DNA from: Gammaproteobacteria bacterium UBA4421
GTDB lineage: Bacteria; Pseudomonadota; Gammaproteobacteria; Pseudomonadales; Azotimanducaceae
Assembly: GCA_002389675.1 (NCBI GenBank)
Contig: DGQF01000055.1
Location: forward strand, 134,257-198,256
Length of the DNA stretch: 64,000 bases
Direction of reading: 5' to 3'
Shown here one piece after another: positions 7,976 to 15,828 of the stretch; position 1 is the first letter of the stretch; every line of letters starts with the position of its first letter. The notes under the pieces are model-generated. The model saw nothing but the letters and a program-made list of their open reading frames with translations. It did not search any database and was not told where the DNA came from. The translations under genes were made by a program, and so were the position numbers.

Positions 7976-8971
7976 TTGAAATTTGTTTTTTTGATGTTGA
8001 TGCTGATGATGCCCAGAGTTTGGGCGGACGTCATAGTATTGCAAAATGGGGATCGCCTGACCGGGGTGGTAGACAGCATCTCGGGCGGGAAGGTGTTGTT
8101 CAAAAGTGCATTTGCCGGACCTGTTTCAGTGAACCTGGCGGCGATCGCCCGGTTGACGACAGAGGGTATTTTTGACGTTAATGCGTCTGGCGAAAAATTA
8201 CGCGGTCAGTTTTTATTCGAAGATGACCAGCAATTGATTGGCAGCGCCGGCTCTGCGCGGCCCATTGCTGTGGATAGGGTTCGAACGGCCTCTCAAAATC
8301 TGTTGGTACTGGAAAAATTTGTATCGAGTTGGGATTCGCGTATTGATCTAGCGGCAAACTTTTCTAACGGCAATACAAATACTCAGCAATTTAGTACCGT
8401 GATGGAAACCATCTTGAAGCAAGAAAACTATGAACATGGTTTGACCTTGCGTGTGGCGAAAGAAAAAGCGGAAAAGGAGACCTCAAAAGACGAACTGGAC
8501 TTGGCTTATGATGGCAAGGTGTTTATTTCTTCCAGTTTGTATGCATCGGCTAATGCCAATTATTTTGAAGATGGTTTAAGAGAAGTAGACAGTCGCATTA
8601 CTTTGGGTGTGGGTGTGGGTAATCGGTTCTGGGATAACAGCTTCGGGATGCTGTATTCGAGTCTTGGGGTCAGTTATGTTCGAGAAGACTCACTGGGTAA
8701 TGTGGCGAACGACCCTGCAATCCGCTGGAGTTTGGACTACAAGCGTTATTTGTTGGCGAAACAGTTAGAACTGTTTCATAACCAGTCTTTTTTGCATATT
8801 GCCAGCGGCAACCAAGGAGAAGTTTTTAAGTCTTCTTCGGGTATTAGGTATGCGCTTAATACGCGGGTTTCACTTTTGGCTCGGCTCGACTTTCAGCATG
8901 AAACCAAACCCGCTGCGGGTAGCGGCAAAAGCGATGTAGCTTATAACCTGGGTGTGGGCGCAAAGTTTTAG
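7976..8971 (+). CDS. DUF481 family outer-membrane beta-barrel protein
   Basis: This protein of about 331 residues has a signal peptide (LKFVFLMLMLMMPRVWA), a short SH3-like N-terminal domain (VIVLQNGDRLTGVV ... VNLAAIARL) and a C-terminal region of alternating aromatic strands ending in Phe, typical of outer-membrane barrels. DUF481 (YdiY-like) proteins are salt-induced outer-membrane proteins of unclear function. I chose TTG 7976 because GAGGG lies 8 nt upstream and it gives a clean signal peptide; the frame is open further upstream into the DUF815 gene. Confidence 0.85.
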   Translation: MKFVFLMLMLMMPRVWADVIVLQNGDRLTGVVDSISGGKVLFKSAFAGPVSVNLAAIARLTTEGIFDVNASGEKLRGQFLFEDDQQLIGSAGSARPIAVDRVRTASQNLLVLEKFVSSWDSRIDLAANFSNGNTNTQQFSTVMETILKQENYEHGLTLRVAKEKAEKETSKDELDLAYDGKVFISSSLYASANANYFEDGLREVDSRITLGVGVGNRFWDNSFGMLYSSLGVSYVREDSLGNVANDPAIRWSLDYKRYLLAKQLELFHNQSFLHIASGNQGEVFKSSSGIRYALNTRVSLLARLDFQHETKPAAGSGKSDVAYNLGVGAKF

Positions 8972-9048
8972 CGCTGATGGTTGGCCTAAGACCAAATGCT
9001 GGTGCGGTGTTGAATACTAATAAGTGTGCATTGAGTGCTGGATGTTGC

Positions 9049-9077
9049 TTGACGTTGCCAGATGAGATTCATAGAAT
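9049..9077 (+). promoter_or_regulatory. Sigma-70 promoter for tRNA-Glu
   Basis: TTGACG (9049-9054) and TAGAAT (9072-9077) are separated by exactly 17 nt, followed by the GC-rich discriminator GCCCGCC just before the tRNA gene. GC-rich discriminators are typical of stable-RNA promoters under stringent control. Confidence 0.85.
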
Positions 9078-9091
9078 GCCCGCCTCACATA

Positions 9092-9167
<76 letters not shown>

Positions 9168-9500
9168 TTCTCTCGCTCGGTTTGTTGATTTTAAGAAATA
9201 GCCTTTGAGCGCGCGATCACCGGGACTTGCGACGATCAACCAAGCTTTGGGCGCCTGATGTGCGTTCAACAAATGCTAACTGATATAGCGCGATGGCGCA
9301 GCTGCTGAGCCGCTGATTAACAGTTGCGCCAGCTAAATCGACAGTGCAATAAAACCAACCAAACGGGGTCTTGGCTGTAATCCAATGCCTGACGTGGCAT
9401 GACGAAGTCTAACCGTCACCCGCCCCCCCCCACACACAAGCCATTGCCATGCGCGGCGCCGAGTGTCCAATAAGGAATCTTAGGCCACCAACGCGTATAT
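9168..9500. other. Gene-free stretch behind tRNA-Glu with a hairpin and a C-tract
   Basis: No coding region is supported here. It holds an inverted repeat, TGGCGCAGCTG (9294-9304) against CAGTTGCGCCA (9321-9331), which matches at 10 of 11 positions, and a run of nine C residues (9423-9431) followed by ACACACA. Neither has a clear role. Confidence 0.6.
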
Positions 9501-9968
9501 TCATATTTGGCTAATTTGTTGTTCAGCGGAACGACGCTTACCTGCCAAATGAGGCAGCGAATTTTGATCCATCACACGTTGCTTAATCGCGGTTGAAGAA
9601 TTGCGCGTGTTGTAGAAGACCTGCACGACCTTCTTGCCTTTGTTTTTTAAAAAGGCCTCTACATCAAGGTTGTGGACATTTGACCCCCAATCCTCCCCGA
9701 TCACAAACACGTCAACGTTCAATTCCCTACATGCAGAAACATATTCAAGCTCGTAGTAAGGACGAACAGCATCCACGCATCGCAGCGCTTCCAACATTTC
9801 TCGCCGTTGATCGAGCGGTATAACGGGCACATTGGGTTTGTAGGCATTCACGACGCTATCGGCTGCGATGCCGACGATTAACTCGTCTCCAAATGTCCGG
9901 CATTGTTCAAGCAAGGCGACGTGCCCCACATGCAAGAGGTCAAACGTTCCAACTGTATACACAAGCAT
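9501..9968 (-). CDS. Cytidylyltransferase family protein (glycerol-3-phosphate cytidylyltransferase-like)
   Basis: This 155-residue nucleotidyltransferase has YTVGTFDLLHVGHVALLEQ (the HxGH CTP-binding motif), the VIGEDWGS block seen in TagD-type enzymes, and RNSSTAIKQRV near the end where TagD has R-T-x-G-I-S-T-T. Family members join CTP and a phosphorylated alcohol to make a CDP-alcohol; the alcohol cannot be read from the sequence. The start is ATG 9966-9968 with GAGGA 8 nt upstream; a TTG lies at 9983. It is the last gene of a minus-strand cluster, directly after a CDP-alcohol phosphatidyltransferase, which suggests that it feeds that enzyme or works in the same lipid pathway. Confidence 0.85.
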   Translation of the reverse strand: MLVYTVGTFDLLHVGHVALLEQCRTFGDELIVGIAADSVVNAYKPNVPVIPLDQRREMLEALRCVDAVRPYYELEYVSACRELNVDVFVIGEDWGSNVHNLDVEAFLKNKGKKVVQVFYNTRNSSTAIKQRVMDQNSLPHLAGKRRSAEQQISQI

Positions 9969-10017
9969 TTTTTTGTTCCTCAAGTTAACTCACTTATCTA
10001 TTTGGTCTCAAAATCTT

Positions 10018-10797
10018 CTACCCTAGTTGCCAGCCATAGATGCCCGTTATCGCAGCGCAGTACGCAACAAGCGCATAGACGTTGAACGGGTTACCGGACA
10101 GTTTTTTGGTTTTAATCTGGGATACATTTAACCCGGCGAGGCACAGACAAACGATATAAAGAACGATGGAAAACATTTCCGAGTTCAAAAAACCCTCAAA
10201 GAGAAATACGAAAACAATCGTCAAGTTATTGTTATCCAACGCCAAACCCGTATACCTGGATTCATCTGAAAGTCCAAAGGTGGCGAAGTAACTGAGTCGC
10301 AGAGCGCTGGTTGCAAGCATGATGAATCCACCCACCAAAAAGATCGGAGCGAACTGACCATAACTCAGCAAGAGTATCGCTGGAGCGACTCCGTAGCTGA
10401 CAATGTCTATCAGCAGGTCAAGTTGCCCGCCAAATTTACGATCGCTGCCGGTACGTCCCGGCATCTGTCTGGCAATTAGTCCATCTGCCCAATCGAAAGC
10501 GACCGCCCAGACCATGCCAATCATCGCTGCATGATAAGTGCCTGTGATGCAGAAATAGATGGCAGAGAGGGTGCACGCCAAACCAGCGAGGGAGCAGAGG
10601 TTGGGAAGGTCTCTCAGAAAAGACAGAATCGTTACGGCAGATTGCTCCCTGTGTGCCGCGTTACGGTTCAAGAAGTGCTCCAGTGATGGGTGTCTTTGCG
10701 CCGAAAGGTCATAATGCCGCCCTCTGCGCCCACCATTGTTTTTGGTGTAATTTTGTTCTGATCGCCTCAACGCGGGTTCTTCTTTTTCCGTCAGCAT
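10018..10797 (-). CDS. CDP-alcohol phosphatidyltransferase family membrane protein
   Basis: The protein is about 259 residues long with six or so hydrophobic segments. The family signature D-x2-D-G-x2-A-R-x9-G-x3-D-x3-D is complete: DWADGLIAR, then GGQLDLLID. These integral-membrane enzymes transfer a phospho-alcohol between a CDP-activated donor and an alcohol, making phosphatidylserine, phosphatidylglycerolphosphate, phosphatidylcholine or less common lipids. The first 60 residues are polar and not typical, and no Shine-Dalgarno precedes ATG 10797, so the true start may be internal. The cytidylyltransferase follows 49 nt downstream. Confidence 0.8.
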   Translation of the reverse strand: MLTEKEEPALRRSEQNYTKNNGGRRGRHYDLSAQRHPSLEHFLNRNAAHREQSAVTILSFLRDLPNLCSLAGLACTLSAIYFCITGTYHAAMIGMVWAVAFDWADGLIARQMPGRTGSDRKFGGQLDLLIDIVSYGVAPAILLLSYGQFAPIFLVGGFIMLATSALRLSYFATFGLSDESRYTGLALDNNNLTIVFVFLFEGFLNSEMFSIVLYIVCLCLAGLNVSQIKTKKLSGNPFNVYALVAYCAAITGIYGWQLG

Positions 10798-10809
10798 GGG
10801 GATTCAATG

Positions 10810-10941
10810 TCAAGACCCAAATACCTCTCGTATATCGACGCGATGCGTTTGATTCAGCGGGCTCGCCTGAGAGTCCTGAATAAATCCATTCAAAAAGGCC
10901 AGCTGGTAAAAGTCGTTGTCCAATTTCAGAGCACGGAACAA
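10810..10941 (-). CDS. Possible small ORF upstream of the phosphatidyltransferase
   Basis: A 43-codon frame from TTG 10941 to TGA 10810 encodes a protein-like, amphipathic peptide (LKLDNDFYQLAFLNGF, then HRVDIREVFGS). Two other frames are also open here: the minus strand from ATG 10957, whose start overlaps the stop of the upstream small gene as ATGA, and the + strand from ATG 10808. I cannot decide which, if any, is translated. No family is recognised. Confidence 0.25.
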   Translation of the reverse strand: MFRALKLDNDFYQLAFLNGFIQDSQASPLNQTHRVDIREVFGS

Positions 10942-10953
10942 GACTCTGGGCGA

Positions 10954-11127
10954 TCATGATTTACTCTTGGTGTCGGTATTCGCCGCGTTTATAAGGTGCT
11001 GATGATTCGTTGCATATTTGATAGCGTCTTCCAAACGCTGGTACCGATACCCAGCAAAATGAAACGTGGTGTTCGTTTGTTGGCTAATGCCATATTGGTC
11101 CATCGCCCTGATTTCTGCTTCGGTCAT
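10954..11127 (-). CDS. Small hypothetical protein (57 aa)
   Basis: The ORF starts at ATG 11125-11127 with GGAG at good spacing and ends at TGA 10954. The peptide starts MTEAEIRAMDQYGISQQTNT and then has FHFAGYRYQRLEDAIKYA. The layout (short acidic helix, Y-G-I, then Y-x-Y-x-R-L-x-D-A-I-x-Y-A) resembles small proteins I have seen in other Proteobacteria, but I cannot name the family. It lies between an RRM stub and the phosphatidyltransferase, all on the minus strand. Confidence 0.6.
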   Translation of the reverse strand: MTEAEIRAMDQYGISQQTNTTFHFAGYRYQRLEDAIKYATNHQHLINAANTDTKSKS

Positions 11128-11175
11128 GTGATTTCTCCCAGTAGAGGGGCGCCTCGAGGTAGCCGCCGAGTTAAG

Positions 11176-11310
11176 TTAATCAAATCTTCTAGAATTTGCT
11201 GACCCGTTTTCTGTGGCTTGAGCTTCGTCCACCTTTCCATGGGCTGCAAAAAAGTCGTCTAAGCCGCTGTCATCAATGCTCCAGGGGAGGGGTCCTATAT
11301 GTATGTTCAA
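11176..11310 (-). pseudogene. Truncated RNA-recognition-motif (RRM) protein
   Basis: A 44-codon ORF starts at TTG 11308-11310 with GGAG 8 nt upstream. It begins MNIHIGPLPWSIDDSGLDDF and continues FAAHGKVDEAQ. Bacterial RRM proteins start M-N-I-Y-V-G-N-L-P-W-S (RNP2 motif), followed by a helix and a G-x-V strand. The match runs through beta-1, alpha-1 and beta-2 and then stops, after NSRRFD, where the RNP1 octamer (R-G-F-G-F-V) should be. It is therefore probably a broken RNA-binding protein gene, although it keeps a good ribosome site. The 57-aa gene follows about 50 nt downstream. Confidence 0.6.
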
Positions 11311-11699
11311 TTTATTTCTCCGACTCGTTGAGAGTCTGCGGCCGCACGCAATTCGGTACGTGAATCAATTCGTGCGAGTGTTTGGTCCCGCCGACCACAT
11401 GTCAGCAGGTAATATGTTTAGAAGTGATTGCCGATGAACTGGCGAGAGATAAGGCTCGAGAGAGGACCGGGAACGGAGTTCCTAAGTGAGGCCAGCTTAT
11501 ACCTATGCGTAGACAATAGCTCTATGTAAATCCTCTAATCGCGTACATGGTCAGAACCAGACAGACTGAGAAGACTTTTTTCCTGTCCATGCGCAATGGC
11601 GTGTCGATAAAGCGCCAACCACGCAAAGGCAATTGATAGGTTAACCTTTGCGTGGTATGCATCCGCTGATCGCGGCGTCAGGTTCTACCGGTGAGCACC
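11311..11699. other. Gene-free stretch between the RRM stub and the methyltransferase gene
   Basis: I see no supported gene. The stretch contains the upstream region of the RRM stub on the minus strand and a perfect 12-bp inverted repeat at 11618-11656, listed separately. Confidence 0.5.
11618..11656 (-). terminator. Perfect 12-bp inverted repeat after the methyltransferase gene
   Basis: ACCACGCAAAGG (11618-11629) and CCTTTGCGTGGT (11645-11656) are exact reverse complements with a 15-nt spacer. The repeat lies 44 nt past the stop codon of the exported methyltransferase gene and could end its transcript, but there is no strong T-run. A protein-binding palindrome is an alternative. Confidence 0.45.
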
Positions 11700-12596
11700 C
11701 TATTGTGCAGGTTTTGCGAATTTTAAAGTCATACGATTGGATTCACCTACGGCAAGCATGGCTGCTTTTTGTTCTGGGTTGTCTTTTGCACCACTGAGGC
11801 TCGGAGGTAAGCGCCAAACTACCTCGTCAGACGTTGGTTGATCGGCGAGGTTCTGGTTGACGTCGGAGGCACCTAAAAATGTGAAGCCTGCGGCTTCCAT
11901 TTGTGAAATAACAAAATCTCTTTTCAAGTAGCCCGCGCTGCCATCAGCCCACGCATCCGACGTGTCGGCCCGCGCTTCGTGTTGGACAATTCCAGCGATA
12001 CCGCCGGGCTTGAGTAGCTCGTAGGCGTCTTGTATGGCATTTTTTAAAAATGGCTCACTGTCGAAACGAGCCATGTTGTGCAATGCGCGGAAAAATAACA
12101 CTGCATCGGCGCTGCCCCTTTGATCGGCTGGGATTGCTCCAAATACAGCGGCGCTGACCGTCGCCGAATCTGCGTCCCGCCATGCTTGCGCTCCAGCAGG
12201 CCAGGTATCAGTCCAAGTGGCCATTCGGGCCAGGTACTCATCATTGGCGAAAGAGAAATTTGGCCACAAGCTGGTTGCATAGTTTAAACCCAGAACGTGC
12301 CCTGTATCGCCCAGATAAGGCAAGAGTATTTTGGTATACCAGCCTGCGCCCGGCAAAACCTCTACCACGGTCATGCCGGGTTTGATGCCGAAAAATTCGA
12401 GTGTTTGCTTTGGGTTGCGATAGGCATAGCGAGCCTGCGCTTGCGCCGGTTGTGCAGCCAACACAGCGCCAAGTTTATCAACGGTGGCTACACTCGCTTC
12501 CCCGGATGTCGCGGTATCGGTTGCGCTGGTAGTAGTTGTTTGGTTTCCGCATGCAGAAAGCAATAGGCAAAGTAGAGCCAAACTGATCAGTCGCAT
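11700..12596 (-). CDS. Exported class I SAM methyltransferase-like lipoprotein
   Basis: This 298-residue protein has a lipoprotein signal (LLCLLLSAC, Cys 16), a Thr/Ser-rich linker, and then a methyltransferase fold: TVVEVLPGAGWYTKIL (the glycine loop), HNM in the middle, and LLKPGGIAGIV. Proteins of this type (COG4798-like) are predicted methyltransferases that carry secretion signals. SAM is not known to be plentiful in the periplasm, so the activity is uncertain. The start at 12596 has AGGAG 6 nt upstream. It diverges from the purine phosphoribosyltransferase gene. Confidence 0.8.
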   Translation of the reverse strand: MRLISLALLCLLLSACGNQTTTTSATDTATSGEASVATVDKLGAVLAAQPAQAQARYAYRNPKQTLEFFGIKPGMTVVEVLPGAGWYTKILLPYLGDTGHVLGLNYATSLWPNFSFANDEYLARMATWTDTWPAGAQAWRDADSATVSAAVFGAIPADQRGSADAVLFFRALHNMARFDSEPFLKNAIQDAYELLKPGGIAGIVQHEARADTSDAWADGSAGYLKRDFVISQMEAAGFTFLGASDVNQNLADQPTSDEVVWRLPPSLSGAKDNPEQKAAMLAVGESNRMTLKFAKPAQ

Positions 12597-12839
12597 TGGG
12601 TTCTCCTGTGGTTTGATGGTTTAGTCAATCGCATGGGTAATAATGGCATAAAGGAATCGCGTGCGTTGCGTCAGTGGCGTAAATAGCGGAAAAAGTATAG
12701 CTGATTGGTTCGCCGCCAGACCAATGCCAGCTTTTAGCGGCATAGACAACAACGCAACTAAAAATAACACTTTGCTGGGGTTGCCCGAAGCTTGCGTCTA
12801 TACTCGTGGCTCCGTTCTGCCGGCCGTAAATAAAACGCC

Positions 12840-13445
12840 ATGACCGATCTAAAAAACCCACAACACAGCGAAAAGTTTTATATCCAATCTGAAGAACTAT
12901 TGCATGATTCTTTCAGCTTAGGCCTGAAAGTGATCGAGAGTGGCTTTCGCCCGGATTTTATCGTTGCGGTTTGGCGGGGGGGCACGCCGGTAGGCATTGC
13001 GGTGCAGGAGCTCATGAAATACGTGGGTATTGCGACAGATCATATTGCTATTCGCACGTCTTATTATGACGGCATTGACGTTACGCAGAATCAAGTCCAG
13101 GTGCACAACTTGGGGTATTTGGTCGAAAACTTGAATTACGATAATTCAGTATTGATTGTTGACGATGTTTTTGACCGGGGTCGTAGTATAGAAGCGATCA
13201 TAGCTGAACTGCGACGGTTAACGCGCAGAAATCTGCCGAAGGATATTAGGATTGCGACGGTATGGTTTAAACCTGAAAAAAATGTCACTGCGCTCGTGCC
13301 GGATTATTACGTCCATGAAACCAACCAGTGGCTGATTTTTCCGCATGAACTTGAAGGCTTGCCCCCTGAGGAAGTGGTCAAGTGCAAGCCTACAGTTGCA
13401 GATTTAGTGGTCCGCGCGATGGCGATCACTAAAGACTCAAATTAG
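12840..13445 (+). CDS. Purine (hypoxanthine/xanthine-type) phosphoribosyltransferase
   Basis: This 201-residue type I phosphoribosyltransferase carries the PRPP loop VLIVDDVFDRGRSIEAI (about residues 102-118) and an early WRGGTPVG pyrophosphate loop. Its relatives attach ribose 5-phosphate from PRPP to hypoxanthine, guanine or xanthine. The base specificity is inferred. The same region holds an NCS2 purine permease (19276) and a purine nucleoside breakdown set (20840-24491), which fits salvage of hypoxanthine. The start ATG 12840 lacks a strong Shine-Dalgarno. Confidence 0.8.
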   Translation: MTDLKNPQHSEKFYIQSEELLHDSFSLGLKVIESGFRPDFIVAVWRGGTPVGIAVQELMKYVGIATDHIAIRTSYYDGIDVTQNQVQVHNLGYLVENLNYDNSVLIVDDVFDRGRSIEAIIAELRRLTRRNLPKDIRIATVWFKPEKNVTALVPDYYVHETNQWLIFPHELEGLPPEEVVKCKPTVADLVVRAMAITKDSN

Positions 13446-13714
13446 CTGGAGTTGCCGCATCACCGCGAGCGCCAGTTATATCCGCACTGAAAAAGTGCGC
13501 GCCGAAGTGTCCCAGTTCCTCATGCACTAAATCAGAGCGCCCCATGATCGTCAGCGTTAGCGATCGGGTGGTTAATCTTGGCAGACTTTTTGCATCATAA
13601 ATGCTGACCGCAAATGCATTACACAGAAATGGTGCGACGCAGTGCGTTCACGAAATGTTGCAAAGCCGGCTACATGCGGCAAGTGACAGTCAAGGTTTAA
13701 GCGGAGCTGTTTAA

Positions 13715-14584
13715 ATGAACTCAGGTTGTTTATCTCCCGAAGTGGTGATTTTTACGGATTTGGATGGCACGTTATTGGATCAGCGGTACGACTATGAAAG
13801 TGCTGCCTACATGCTCAACGCGTTGCGCACCCGCGGCATCTATAGCATTCCAGCAACGAGTAAGACTGCAGCTGAATTGATTCATTGGCAAGATAGTTTG
13901 ACCTTTAAGCCGCCGATGATTATTGAAAATGGTGCGGGTGTTGTTTGGCCGGAAGGCGCGTTGAGTGAAGAAGATGATGTCGATCCTGATTTCAAGACAG
14001 GCAAAAACTATGCACAGCTATGTAATATCCTTGCGCAGCTGCGGATTGAATTTGGATTCGATTTTCGCTCATTCGACGATATGACACCCTGCGAAATTTC
14101 GCAGGCGACGGGCTTGGACCGTCACGCGGCATCCCTGGCCAAACAACGTACCGCTTCGGTACCCCTGTCGTGGGCGGGAGCGCCCGCACAGTTGAATGAC
14201 CTGCGGGCACAATTGGAGCATAGGGGGCTGACGCTGGTGCGCGGCGGGCGTTTTTGGCATGTCATGGAACCCATCAACAAAGGGCAGACGGCCCTTCGGG
14301 TACATCGCCGATTGTGTCGTATGTGGGGTAATACGCCTGTGATCTTGGCGTGTGGCGACAGCGAAAACGACCTACCCCTGCTGCAAGTGGCCCGAGGGGC
14401 TGTTTTATTTCCAAAACCGGACGGCCAATTTCTGTCGATTACGCAGCAATCTGTGGTTTATGCACGCTCGGCAGGCGCATTGGCCTGGTTGGAGGCAGTC
14501 AATCAATTGCTTCACACGCTAGAGCTGAATCCGCAAATTGCTGCTTGTGGTGCACAGGCGGTATCAGTTGAGAAAGGCGTATGA
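13715..14584 (+). CDS. Mannosyl-/glucosyl-3-phosphoglycerate phosphatase (HAD family)
   Basis: This 289-residue HAD-IIB hydrolase has motif I FTDLDGTLLD (nucleophile Asp near residue 14), motif II PATSKT, a cap domain, and a late acidic motif CGDSENDLPLL. It belongs to the MpgP (YedP-like) group that dephosphorylates mannosyl- or glucosyl-3-phosphoglycerate. GGAG sits 8 nt before ATG 13715. The next gene overlaps by ATGA and encodes glucosyl-3-phosphoglycerate synthase, so the likely job here is the second step of glucosylglycerate synthesis (a gpgP role). Evidence is both sequence and context. Confidence 0.85.
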   Translation: MNSGCLSPEVVIFTDLDGTLLDQRYDYESAAYMLNALRTRGIYSIPATSKTAAELIHWQDSLTFKPPMIIENGAGVVWPEGALSEEDDVDPDFKTGKNYAQLCNILAQLRIEFGFDFRSFDDMTPCEISQATGLDRHAASLAKQRTASVPLSWAGAPAQLNDLRAQLEHRGLTLVRGGRFWHVMEPINKGQTALRVHRRLCRMWGNTPVILACGDSENDLPLLQVARGAVLFPKPDGQFLSITQQSVVYARSAGALAWLEAVNQLLHTLELNPQIAACGAQAVSVEKGV

Positions 14585-15819
14585 GCGATTTTTTCCAAAA
14601 CGGCATCATCACAACTCTGCATAACCTTGCGGATCGCCCAATAGAAGATCTCGAGGCGCAGCTGGCACTGTTTGCGCGAGATCGACCTATGACCTTGGTA
14701 TTGCCCTGTCTTTATTCCGAACTGGCGCAGCCAGCGTTGAAAAACATCTTGGCTGAGTTGTCAAAAGCGCGGTATCTGTCGCATATCGTGATCGGTTTGG
14801 ATCGCGCCAATAAGAGTCAGTACATTGAAGCATTGCACTATTTCAGCGTTTTGCCGCAGCGCCATACCGTACTTTGGAATGATGGCCCCCGTCTTGGGCA
14901 GATTCAGGACAAATTGCGTGGTTTGGGGCTGGCGCCAGGGGAGTTGGGCAAAGGGTGTAATGTTTGGTACTGCTTTGGTTATGTTCAGGCTGTTGGTGAG
15001 GCTAAAGCGGTGGCCCTACATGACTGCGATATCACGACCTATGATCGGGGTTTGTTAGCGCGTTTGCTCTACCCCGTGGCCCACCCTCGATTTAATTATG
15101 AATTTTGTAAGGGATTTTACGCCCGCGTTGCGCAAGGAAAGTTAAACGGGCGGGTCAGCAGGTTGCTGGTTTCTCCGCTAATTCGAACGATGAAAAAAGT
15201 CACTGGCCAGCACGCCTACCTTGACTACCTAGACAGCTATCGTTACCCGCTGGCGGGTGAGTTTTCTATGCAGATAGATGTGCTCAAAGATTTGCGTATT
15301 CCCTCGGATTGGGGCCTGGAGATTGGCGTTCTCTCGGAGGTCTTTCGCAATTATTCCACAAATAGATTGTGTCAGGTGGAGGTGGCGGACCGTTATGATC
15401 ACAAGCATCAGCCACTGTCAGAACAAGATGTGAGCAGCGGTTTGTCCCGTATGAGTATGGATATCTCCAAATCTATGTTTCGTAAAATGGCCACGTTCGG
15501 CACCGTTTTTGACATGGGTACCGTCCGAACCATCAAAGCCTCTTACCTGCGAGTGGCGTTAGACCTGATCGAATCTTACGCCAGTGACGCGGAAATCAAC
15601 GGCCTGCATCTGGATCGAGATGCGGAAGAACGAGCGGTTGAAATGTTTGCCAGTAACTTGCTCAAAGCGGGTGAATCGTTTCTTAACAGCGGTGAAGATA
15701 CGCCCTATATCCCGTCATGGAATCGGGTTACCAGTGTCTACCCTTGTGTATTTAATGATTTGCAGGCGGCAGTCTCTCAAGACGAGCAGGAACATCATCC
15801 GGATGCGATATCCTGTTGA
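14581..15819 (+). CDS. gpgS: Glucosyl-3-phosphoglycerate synthase
   Basis: This 412-residue glycosyltransferase (GT81-like) has VLPCLYSELAQPALKNIL near the N-terminus, an LHDCDI metal-binding (DxD-like) motif near residue 145, and a long conserved stretch YEFCKGFYARV ... LDSYRYPLAGEFSM ... IPSDWGLEIGVLSEVFRN ... YDHKHQPLS. This agrees with the non-actinobacterial GpgS type, which transfers glucose from an NDP-glucose to 3-phosphoglycerate. It is translationally coupled to the phosphatase gene (4-nt ATGA overlap). It ends 9 nt from the end of the opposing phosphorylase gene. The product, glucosylglycerate, is a compatible solute of salt- or nitrogen-stressed bacteria. Confidence 0.88.
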   Translation: MSDFFQNGIITTLHNLADRPIEDLEAQLALFARDRPMTLVLPCLYSELAQPALKNILAELSKARYLSHIVIGLDRANKSQYIEALHYFSVLPQRHTVLWNDGPRLGQIQDKLRGLGLAPGELGKGCNVWYCFGYVQAVGEAKAVALHDCDITTYDRGLLARLLYPVAHPRFNYEFCKGFYARVAQGKLNGRVSRLLVSPLIRTMKKVTGQHAYLDYLDSYRYPLAGEFSMQIDVLKDLRIPSDWGLEIGVLSEVFRNYSTNRLCQVEVADRYDHKHQPLSEQDVSSGLSRMSMDISKSMFRKMATFGTVFDMGTVRTIKASYLRVALDLIESYASDAEINGLHLDRDAEERAVEMFASNLLKAGESFLNSGEDTPYIPSWNRVTSVYPCVFNDLQAAVSQDEQEHHPDAISC

Positions 15820-15828
15820 AATCTGTTG

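Noticed and set aside
9423..9440. C-run and ACACACA as a possible phase-variation tract
   Set aside because: It lies outside any coding region or clear promoter spacer, so slippage would have no visible target.
10709..10957. An 82-codon minus-strand frame starting with an ATGA overlap
   Set aside because: It runs into the phosphatidyltransferase in another frame, and a different minus-strand frame looks more protein-like; kept only as a note in the small-ORF entry.
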